Assembly (NCBI RefSeq): GCF_904846035.1
Contig: NZ_CAJGYT010000001.1
Span: forward strand, 1,612,001 to 1,676,000
Length of the DNA stretch: 64,000 nt
Reading direction: 5' to 3'
From: Psychrobacter aestuarii
GTDB lineage: Bacteria > Pseudomonadota > Gammaproteobacteria > Pseudomonadales > Moraxellaceae
The position numbers were made by a program, and so were the translations under genes. Every line of letters starts with the position of its first letter. Within the stretch, counting starts at the first letter, position 1. Positions 45,028 through 51,616 of the stretch are shown piece by piece. The notes beneath the pieces are model-generated. The model was not told where the DNA came from. It saw only the letters and a list, made by a program, of their open reading frames with translations, and did no database searches.

Positions 45028-45537
45028 ATGATTGATTGGTCAGAACACGACATGCGCGTCTCGCGTACCGAGCTCAAAAAAGCCCACGAGCGCTTGCAGC
45101 TGCTTTCCGTGCCACTGGCTGAGCTGTCCAAAAAACAGCTCAAAAAAATCCCCGCCAGTGATTATTTCATGGCAGAGCTGATGGCACTGGCTGAGCTTAC
45201 CAGTGCCAATGCCCGCAATCGCCAAATCAAGCGCGTGGGCAAGCTGATGAGTGAAGAAGACCGTCATGCGCTGGTCAATGCCTTGTTTAACATCGTGTTC
45301 GCGCGCGAGCAGGTTTCCAAAATCGAAAGCTGGTATGGGCGTCTGAACATCAATGACGAAGGCACCATGAAGCAGTTTACCAAGCAGTACAAAGCCTCAG
45401 AGCGCAACAGCTTGTATCAGCTGCTGTTGTGGATTGAGTACGCCAAGCACTTGCAAGATGACGAGCTGCTACAAGAGTCTGAAGCCGATTTGATGAGCTA
45501 TATTCGTGAAGTGGCGCTGCTGTCACAGCTCAAATAA
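45028..45537 (+). CDS. darP: Ribosome-associated protein DarP (YjgA, DUF615)
   Basis: DarP/YjgA binds late 50S precursors and helps large-subunit maturation. The 169-residue product aligns along its length with the family: VSRTELKKAHERLQLLSVPLAELSKKQLKKIP at the N-terminus, then ELMALAELTSANARNRQIKRVGKLM (read in parts), which matches the E. coli RRRQLQLIGKMLR segment, and the C-terminal RNSLYQLLLWIEYAKH region. It is all-helical and charged, with no membrane segment. The long acidic N-terminus of E. coli YjgA is shorter here. It lies 41 nt after rapZ, probably in the same transcript, and ends at a strong bidirectional terminator. Confidence 0.88.
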   Translation: MIDWSEHDMRVSRTELKKAHERLQLLSVPLAELSKKQLKKIPASDYFMAELMALAELTSANARNRQIKRVGKLMSEEDRHALVNALFNIVFAREQVSKIESWYGRLNINDEGTMKQFTKQYKASERNSLYQLLLWIEYAKHLQDDELLQESEADLMSYIREVALLSQLK

Positions 45538-45562
45538 CGCCCTGAGCGCGGTTTTGCCGTAG

Positions 45563-45597
45563 GCAAAAAAAAGCCAAACGTGATGTTTGGCTTTTTT
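45563..45597. terminator. Bidirectional terminator, darP / dsbA
   Basis: AAGCCAAAC (45571-45579) pairs perfectly with GTTTGGCTT (45585-45593) around GTGAT; A-run before, T-run after. Confidence 0.93.
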
Positions 45598-45628
45598 ACG
45601 TGTATAAGCGTCTGCGTTTGTGGCGCGC

Positions 45629-46249
45629 TTATTTTTTCTCAGCGCGGGCTTTGTCGACCAAATAATCCACCACTTTGGCGACTTTTGCGTCTTCACCAGT
45701 GACTACGTATTTGCCTTGTACCACAACGGCAGGAACGCCTGAGAGCTGATAGCGTTTCGCGCCTGCTTGTGAGCGACCGATTTTGGTGCCGACAGCAAAT
45801 GAGTTGTATAGGCTGTTGAATTTCTTAGCGTCTACGCCTTGTGATGCATACCACTTGCTGAGTGACTTTTGGTCAAACAGTTTTTGGTTGCCTTTGTGGA
45901 TGGCGTCGAACAGCTTGTCATGGGTTTTGTCTTCATAGCCGAGCAGCTGGGCGGCGTAAAAACCACGCGCATTGGCTTCCCAAACAGGGTTTAGCGCTGC
46001 TGGGGTTTTAAAGAACGCCACGTCTTTGTCTTTGGTCTTCGCCCATTTTTCCATGTGCGGGTTGAGCTTGTTACAATGAGGGCAGCCGTACCAGAAAAAT
46101 TCGCGTACGATAATGGCGTCGCCGCTGATATTCTCAGGATTGTCTAATACACGGTAATCTTTTCCTGCAACATAATCGGCGGCTTGTGCACCCATGCTAG
46201 ATAGCCCAATAGCACACGCCAAGCTGGTCAATGCGATGACACGTTTCAT
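45629..46249 (-). CDS. dsbA: Thiol:disulfide interchange protein DsbA
   Basis: DsbA is the periplasmic oxidase that puts disulfide bonds into exported proteins. The 206-residue precursor has a signal peptide (1-23, ending AQA), then the thioredoxin fold with active site FFWYGCPHCNKL (Cys56/Cys59; CPHC is the DsbA-type dipeptide) and the cis-Pro loop LSGVPAVVVQGKYVV. Length fits mature DsbA of about 185 residues. AAGGAAA lies 6 nt before the ATG at 46249; the longer frame from 46354 adds unsupported sequence before the signal peptide. It is divergent from ubiG. DsbA often serves type IV pili and secretion, and AlgZR and ComEA in this window fit such a lifestyle. Confidence 0.96.
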   Translation of the reverse strand: MKRVIALTSLACAIGLSSMGAQAADYVAGKDYRVLDNPENISGDAIIVREFFWYGCPHCNKLNPHMEKWAKTKDKDVAFFKTPAALNPVWEANARGFYAAQLLGYEDKTHDKLFDAIHKGNQKLFDQKSLSKWYASQGVDAKKFNSLYNSFAVGTKIGRSQAGAKRYQLSGVPAVVVQGKYVVTGEDAKVAKVVDYLVDKARAEKK

Positions 46250-46537
46250 ACGGTTTCCTTGGAAATAAATATGCGGATAAAAATACAACGCATAAATGAT
46301 AAAGGGTTCATGATAATCTGTATATAGTAACGTAAAATAATGCCAATCGCACACCTGATTCTTAAGGAACGGTTGTAATGCTGTGAGCCATTATTGAGAA
46401 AATCTAACTACAGCGCAAGCATCACCATAGTGTCATAAAGACACAATTGGTGACGATGTGTTTACGACAAAGCGGCTATGCGCGTGCTAACATGAAGCGC
46501 GTGAACGCGCCTGATAATGACAATAAAGGAACCCTCT

Positions 46538-47323
46538 ATGAGCCAAGCCCATGACGTATCATCTGCCAACGTCGACCCAAGCGAAGTCAATAAATTTAAC
46601 AAATTGGCAAGTGAATGGTGGGACGATAAAGGGGCATTTGCCACCTTGCATCAAATCAATCCCCTGCGCCTAAACTGGATAGAAGAAAACATCAAACGCG
46701 GCTATCAATCGGCAGACAAGCAAAAAACAGCCGCACAAGGGCTGGTGGGCAAACGCGTATTGGATGTGGGCTGTGGCGGCGGCATCTTGGCAGAATCTAT
46801 GGCTCGCCGCGGCGCGGACGTCACTGGCATCGACCTTGGCGAAGAAAACCTAAAAGCAGCAAGCCTCCATGCAGAGCAATCCGAGCTGACCGACACCTTG
46901 CGCTATCAGCACATTGCCATTGAAGCGCTGGCGAAGACGCATAAAGAAGCGTTTGACGTCGTTACGTGTATGGAAATGCTCGAGCACGTGCCTGACCCAA
47001 GCGCCATCGTACAGGCGTGCTACGAGCTGCTCGCGCCAGGCGGCGTGTGCGTGATGTCGACCATCAACCGCAATCCAAAATCGTATCTGTTCGCCATTAT
47101 CGGTGCTGAATACGTACTGCGCTTGCTTGACCGCGGCACGCATGACTATGTCAAATTCATTACCCCAGCCGAGCTTGATAAAATGAGTATTGACGCAGGC
47201 TTTGCCCGTCAGGACTTGATCGGCCTGCATTACAACCCCCTAACCAAGCGCTATTGGCTCGCTCAAAATGTCGATGTCAATTATATGCTCGCGGTATACA
47301 AGCCGCTCAGCGCCAATAGTTAA
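46538..47323 (+). CDS. ubiG: Ubiquinone biosynthesis O-methyltransferase
   Basis: UbiG performs the two O-methylations in ubiquinone synthesis. The 261-residue SAM-dependent methyltransferase has VNKFNKLASEWWDDKGAFATLHQINPLRLNWI (in parts), which is diagnostic of UbiG, motif I VLDVGCGGGILAESMARRGADVTGID, and CMEMLEHVPDPSAIV, MSTINRNPKSYLFAIIGAEYVL and KFITPAEL downstream. AAAGGA is 7 nt before the ATG at 46538; an earlier ATG at 46517 overlaps that site. It starts the ubiG-mupP-yciK group, which is also adjacent in Pseudomonas aeruginosa. Confidence 0.97.
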   Translation: MSQAHDVSSANVDPSEVNKFNKLASEWWDDKGAFATLHQINPLRLNWIEENIKRGYQSADKQKTAAQGLVGKRVLDVGCGGGILAESMARRGADVTGIDLGEENLKAASLHAEQSELTDTLRYQHIAIEALAKTHKEAFDVVTCMEMLEHVPDPSAIVQACYELLAPGGVCVMSTINRNPKSYLFAIIGAEYVLRLLDRGTHDYVKFITPAELDKMSIDAGFARQDLIGLHYNPLTKRYWLAQNVDVNYMLAVYKPLSANS

Positions 47324-47350
47324 TCGTTAATAATATGAAGAGCCTTTGTT

Positions 47351-48058
47351 ATGAGCCAATTTGTAAAAGCTGTGTTGTTTGATTTGGATGGCACTTTGAT
47401 TGACACTGCCGCCGATTTTGTACGCATCATTAACACCATGAGTCAACAAAATGGTTGGCAAGTCCCGCCAGAGGCGCAAATCCGTGAGCAAGTCTCAGCG
47501 GGTGCGTCTGCGATGGTCAAGCTGATGCTGGAGCACAATCAGCAGCTAGCGCTCACCGATGAGATGCTACAGACCTACCGCGAGCAGTTTTTGGCGGATT
47601 ATGCCGCAGACATCTGTGTGGACAGCCAGTTGTTTGCCACGCTTGATGAAGCGCTTGCGCGTTTAGAGCTGAACAACATCCCATGGGGCATCGTCACCAA
47701 TAAGCCGCGCCACCTTGCCAATGCACTGCTCGAAGCGATGGAACTCGATAGCCGCTGTGCGGTGCTCGTTTGTCCTGAAGACGTCTCGCGCAGCAAGCCT
47801 GACCCTGAGCCGATGTATATGGCGCTCGAAAAACTGGGCATCCCGCGCGGTGCGGCAGCCAGCGTGCTTTACGCAGGCGACCACGTGCGTGATATCGAAG
47901 CAGGCAACGCGGCAGGCATGACCACCATTTTGGCAGCTTACGGCTACATTCCGCCTGAAGATCAAAGCAGCCTTAAAAAATGGGGTGCCGACCACATCGT
48001 GGAGACGCCTGAAGCCTTGAGTAAGTTATTGGCATCCAACCAATTTGAATACCTATAA
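47351..48058 (+). CDS. mupP: HAD-family phosphatase, probable N-acetylmuramic acid 6-phosphate phosphatase MupP
   Basis: A 235-residue HAD hydrolase with the nucleophile motif VLFDLDGTLIDT (Asp11/Asp13), motif II in GIVTNKPRHLA, and motif IV GDHVRDIEAGNAAGM. On sequence alone it would be called phosphoglycolate phosphatase (Gph). Its place directly between ubiG and a YciK-type dehydrogenase is the neighbourhood of MupP (PA3172) in Pseudomonas, which dephosphorylates MurNAc 6-phosphate in the AnmK-MupP-AmgK-MurU cell-wall recycling route. I favour MupP for that reason, but substrate cannot be read from the sequence. It starts 27 nt after ubiG. The cap domain is of the helical C1 type. Confidence 0.72.
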   Translation: MSQFVKAVLFDLDGTLIDTAADFVRIINTMSQQNGWQVPPEAQIREQVSAGASAMVKLMLEHNQQLALTDEMLQTYREQFLADYAADICVDSQLFATLDEALARLELNNIPWGIVTNKPRHLANALLEAMELDSRCAVLVCPEDVSRSKPDPEPMYMALEKLGIPRGAAASVLYAGDHVRDIEAGNAAGMTTILAAYGYIPPEDQSSLKKWGADHIVETPEALSKLLASNQFEYL

Positions 48059-48142
48059 CCCCCTCTGCATCGCGCCTGTCTGTCCTGATGGGCGCCTTTC
48101 GTTTTCGTTTTTATTATTCATAAAATTTGTAGTGAGAATCTC

Positions 48143-48952
48143 ATGAGTGACCAACCCAACACCGCATCACAACCGACCGCCAGTGCGCTCAGTCACGACG
48201 ACATCCGTCAATTTGTGCCAAGTGACCACTGTCTGGATGGCAAAATCATCTTGGTGACGGGTGCGGGCGATGGTATCGGACGCATTGCAGCGCTGACCTA
48301 CGCGCGCTATGGCGCAACCGTGCTGCTGCTTGGGCGTACCATGAGCAAACTCGAAGCAGTATACGATGAGATTGAAAGCGCGGGTGGCAAACAGCCTGCC
48401 ATGCTGCCGATGAATCTCGAAGGTGCCAGCTATGCAGAAATGCAGCAGCTTGAGCGCTTGATTGATAAAGAAGTCGGGCAGTTGGACGGCATTTTGCACA
48501 ATGCAGGTATTCTGGGCACGCTTACGCCGCTTGAGATGTACGACGTCGATACTTTTGATAAGGTGATGAAAGTCAACTTTCATGCCACCTTTATGCTGAC
48601 CCAAGCGCTATTGCCACTATTAAAAAGCGCAAAAAACGGCTCGGTGGTCTTTACCAGCAGCACGGTCGGCACGCACCCGCGCGCATTTTGGGGCGCGTAT
48701 GCCTTATCCAAGCAAGCGGTCGAAGGCATGAGCGATATCTTTACTCAAGAGACGCAAAACACCACCAACCTGCGCTTTAACTGCATCAACCCAGGTGCGA
48801 CGCGTACCAATATGCGCGCCCACGCCTATCCTGGCGAAAACCCCATGAGCCTAAAAACGCCTGAAGAGATTATGCCAGGTTATGTGTGCCTCATGAGCGA
48901 TGCCAGTATCGGTACGCGCGGGCAAGTGGTCGCTTTGCAGCCTAAAGACTAA
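48143..48952 (+). CDS. yciK: YciK-family short-chain dehydrogenase/reductase
   Basis: A 269-residue classical SDR: cofactor motif VTGAGDGIGRIAALTYARYG, LHNAGILG (NNAG equivalent), catalytic Ser in VVFTSSTVGTHPRAFWGAY, and the active-site YALSK. The N-terminal ~35 residues are polar, after which LDGKIILVTG begins the domain. The segment RFNCINPGATRTNMRAHAYPGENP is characteristic of the YciK group. Substrate is unknown for the family. The conserved ubiG-mupP-yciK order suggests cotranscription, though an 84-nt gap lies before this gene. No signal peptide; likely cytoplasmic. Confidence 0.85.
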   Translation: MSDQPNTASQPTASALSHDDIRQFVPSDHCLDGKIILVTGAGDGIGRIAALTYARYGATVLLLGRTMSKLEAVYDEIESAGGKQPAMLPMNLEGASYAEMQQLERLIDKEVGQLDGILHNAGILGTLTPLEMYDVDTFDKVMKVNFHATFMLTQALLPLLKSAKNGSVVFTSSTVGTHPRAFWGAYALSKQAVEGMSDIFTQETQNTTNLRFNCINPGATRTNMRAHAYPGENPMSLKTPEEIMPGYVCLMSDASIGTRGQVVALQPKD

Positions 48953-49046
48953 ACCCTCACCGCCTGATTGAAATCGCCCTCAGCTGCCCCCATCTATTTG
49001 TTCTAAAAGCAATTATTAGCCAAATAGAATAAAATAAGGAATAATT

Positions 49047-49313
49047 ATGGCAGGTGGTTGGGCGCGCGATGGCGCAGAACACGAACAAATGGATGCCACC
49101 GTCAATGACGCACTAGAGCGTGCCAGACGGTCAATGCCAAAAGGCGAAAGCCGAGAGTTTTGTGATGAATGCGGCGAGCCGATTCCAAAGGCGCGGCGCG
49201 AGGCAGTGCCTGGGGTCCAGCACTGTATCGGCTGCCAAGTCGAGCTGGAAAAAGACGCGCAAGCTGCTGAGATATACAATCGGCGCGGCAGTAAAGACAG
49301 CCAGTTGCGTTGA
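49047..49313 (+). CDS. Small DksA/TraR-type C4 zinc-finger protein
   Basis: An 88-residue protein of the DksA/TraR superfamily, closest in layout to YbiI. The N-terminal half is helical and acidic (EHEQMDATVNDALERARR). The C-terminal half holds a four-Cys zinc finger, FCDECGEPIPKARREAVPG then HCIGCQ (CX2C-X17-CX2C). It lacks the long coiled coil with the acidic tip that full-size DksA inserts into RNA polymerase, so it may act as a TraR-like short form or not bind polymerase. An ATAAGGAATA box precedes the ATG. It converges on the CobW GTPase gene. Some short DksA-like proteins replace DksA in zinc limitation, but those usually lack Cys residues, unlike this one. Confidence 0.88.
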   Translation: MAGGWARDGAEHEQMDATVNDALERARRSMPKGESREFCDECGEPIPKARREAVPGVQHCIGCQVELEKDAQAAEIYNRRGSKDSQLR

Positions 49314-49358
49314 TAGCGTTCAATGTGAATAGCGTAGCATCAGGCGTAAAGCTAAAGT

Positions 49359-50480
49359 TTAAGATGGACTAGGCAAAACCAAATCCATCAGCGCCGTATC
49401 ATAAGGCGTCCAGTCGATAGGGGTTTTCCCACGGCTGGGCGCTTTTTTATGCGCGTTATTTTCTTGGTTGGTATCATCTACAGAGACGGACAATATCACC
49501 TCAAGGCGGTTGTCCGCTTGCGGCGTGGTAGTGCGCATGGATAAGCTGTCAGGGGTGAAGTTCAGCTGTTGCCAGCCTGTATTGGTACGCACCACGCCTT
49601 TTATGCGCTGCCAGTCGGGTAGGGCGAGCAGCCAATCTTGCAACGCATTGCCGTCAAATTGCCAGTCGCTTGGCAAGCGCCAACCTGAAATCAACACGCC
49701 CTCTTGCATGTCATGGTAGCGATAGGGCAGTGTCTCGGTGTCTGTACCGTCGGCTGTTGGCGTATTCATCGTCACTTGCTGCGGCGACTGTAAACCAAAG
49801 CGCTGTACATGCTGCGTTTGTTGCCCAATCAGATGGCTGGGTGTGTTTAACAGCTCTGACAGTGCCGCTGACGTCTGCTTTTGCTCAGCGTCATCATGAC
49901 TGTCCCAAATCAGCCGCGCATTGGCATTGAGCGTCTGTATCCAAGCTGCCAGCGCTTCGCGTTCGTCATCATCCAATGCCTCATAGCGATTGACCAGCAC
50001 CACATCAGCAGCTTTAATGTGGGCGCAGTAGCCGTCATGCTCGCGGTATTTTGGCTGCTGCCACTGTCCCGCGTGCAGTACGGTCATCACCGCGCGCATG
50101 GATAGCGTATTTTTCCAGTGCGGCTCGCTCAATTGCTGGGTCAATACTTTGGGGTGCGCCAGTCCCGTCGGCTCAATCAACAAGCGCTCGGGACGATGCT
50201 CGGCAAGCAGGCGCATAATGGCAATCTGAAGCGGCAGCTGGCTGGTGCAGCAGATACAGCCGCCGCTGACTTCACGAATGGCAATAGCCTTATCTGCCGC
50301 CGCGCCATCGACCAGTGCCCCATCAATACCAATGCGCCCAAACTCATTGATTAGCAGCGCCCAGCGCGCATCAGGCACTTTGGTGGCGAGTAGGCGATTC
50401 ATCAGTGTGGTTTTACCCGCACCCAAAAACCCTGTCACCAAGGTGCAGGGTATATTGTGAATCGGTAATGATGGTGTCAT
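49359..50480 (-). CDS. CobW/YjiA-family (COG0523) GTPase, putative zinc metallochaperone
   Basis: A 373-residue G3E-family GTPase. It has Walker A GFLGAGKTT (residues 17-25), the metal-binding GGCICCT (Cys75, Cys77, Cys78), EPTGLAHPK and the guanine-recognition region VLVNRYEAL (NKxD equivalent altered to NRYE). The C-terminal CobW domain (about 240-345) holds LISGWRLPSDWQFDGNALQDWLLALPDWQRIKGVVRT (in parts). Proteins of this group (YjiA, ZigA, ZNG1) deliver zinc or other metals to client enzymes; which metal applies here is unknown. It starts 49 nt after ompR on the same strand, in the place where envZ is usually found. I did not find a clear Zur-type operator. Confidence 0.87.
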   Translation of the reverse strand: MTPSLPIHNIPCTLVTGFLGAGKTTLMNRLLATKVPDARWALLINEFGRIGIDGALVDGAAADKAIAIREVSGGCICCTSQLPLQIAIMRLLAEHRPERLLIEPTGLAHPKVLTQQLSEPHWKNTLSMRAVMTVLHAGQWQQPKYREHDGYCAHIKAADVVLVNRYEALDDDEREALAAWIQTLNANARLIWDSHDDAEQKQTSAALSELLNTPSHLIGQQTQHVQRFGLQSPQQVTMNTPTADGTDTETLPYRYHDMQEGVLISGWRLPSDWQFDGNALQDWLLALPDWQRIKGVVRTNTGWQQLNFTPDSLSMRTTTPQADNRLEVILSVSVDDTNQENNAHKKAPSRGKTPIDWTPYDTALMDLVLPSPS

Positions 50481-50528
50481 AACGGCAGACCTAGCGGCAT
50501 GGATAAGACAGATTAGCCAACCAGCCCC

Positions 50529-51293
50529 TTATGGCGCTGGTGTTGCAGTCGGCTCGCTATCGGCATCCGACTCGTCAGGGACGAACACATAGCCCACGCC
50601 CCATACGGTCTGGATATAGCGCGCTTGTGATGGATTGTCTTCAATCAAGCGGCGCAGGCGCGACACTTGCACATCAATAGAGCGCTCCATTGCACCCCAT
50701 TCGCGTCCGCGAGCAAGGTTCATCAGCTTATCGCGGGTCAATGGCTCGCGTGGGTGCTGCACGAGTGCTTTTAATACCGAAAACTCACCTGTGGTCAAGG
50801 TCACCACGTTGCCTTCGCGTTTGAGCGTGCGCGTGGACAAGTCCAGCGTCCAAGGACCAAACTCAACCACTTCTAGCTGATAGCTTGGCGCGCCTGGCAG
50901 CTCACGATTTTGACGGCGCAGTACCGCTTTAATACGTGCCAACAGCTCTTTTGGGTTAAAAGGCTTGGGCAAATAGTCGTCCGCACCCGCCTCAAGACCT
51001 GCGATACGGTCAGCATCGCCACCTTTTGCGGTCAGCATAATGATTGGAATGTCGCCATTGTCTTCGCGCAGGCGCTTACAGATGCTGATGCCATCTTCGC
51101 CAGGCAGCATCAAATCGAGCACAATCAGAGAAAACAGCTCGCGCTGGATTAATTTGTCCATTTGGCTGGCATCATGCGCGGTACGCACCACAAAGCCATC
51201 GTCTTCCAAAAAACGCTGCAACAGTGAGCGCAAACGGGCGTCATCATCAACCACCAAAATACGCTGCGTCATAGTATCGGTATTATCAGTCAT
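50529..51293 (-). CDS. ompR: Two-component response regulator OmpR
   Basis: OmpR is the DNA-binding regulator of the osmosensing EnvZ/OmpR pair. The 254-residue protein has a receiver domain (about 10-125) with VVDDDARLRSLL, likely phospho-acceptor Asp60 in LIVLDLMLPGEDG and conserved Lys in YLPKPFNPKELLARI, and a winged-helix output domain (about 150-242) with LTTGEFSVLKALVQHPREPLTRDKLM and RSIDVQVSRLRRLIEDNPSQARYIQTVWGVGYVF (in parts), all close to E. coli OmpR. It ends with a short Glu/Ala/Thr/Pro tail. AAAGGA is 8 nt before the ATG. No histidine kinase gene follows; a CobW GTPase does. Confidence 0.94.
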   Translation of the reverse strand: MTDNTDTMTQRILVVDDDARLRSLLQRFLEDDGFVVRTAHDASQMDKLIQRELFSLIVLDLMLPGEDGISICKRLREDNGDIPIIMLTAKGGDADRIAGLEAGADDYLPKPFNPKELLARIKAVLRRQNRELPGAPSYQLEVVEFGPWTLDLSTRTLKREGNVVTLTTGEFSVLKALVQHPREPLTRDKLMNLARGREWGAMERSIDVQVSRLRRLIEDNPSQARYIQTVWGVGYVFVPDESDADSEPTATPAP

Positions 51294-51616
51294 GCAAACA
51301 GTCCTTTAATAAGCGTTATTATTGTTCAAGGTTATGCATCGGTTTGGTGTAATGGTTATCTTTAAACCAAGCATGGTCAAAACAAATCAACACAAGAATA
51401 TAACCCCTCACCTTTAGTGTATAAGATTGCATCATTAAATGCATCACCTGCATACACAATTGCTGTATGGGTTTGTTTAAAAGCCCTGTCAAATCAGTCA
51501 CTACGCGCCGATTTTGTAAAAAAAGCCGTATAAAATCATCAGCGTATAAAAAGGATTTTTATTCATGCAGCTTTTGTTATAATGCCAAACTACATTTTAA
51601 AGCGATTGATACGGAT
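51294..51616. other. 323-bp divergent intergenic region, ompR / tex
   Basis: No open frame of note. It holds a candidate tex promoter at 51556-51583 (listed). The ompR promoter must lie on the minus strand, but no clear consensus pair is visible. The stretch 51415-51455 contains several ATGCAT/GCATCA repeats. Confidence 0.5.
51556..51583 (+). promoter_or_regulatory. Candidate promoter of tex
   Basis: A perfect TATAAT at 51578-51583 preceded by TGT (extended -10), with TTTTTA 16 nt upstream. It lies 34 nt before the tex ATG. Confidence 0.55.
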
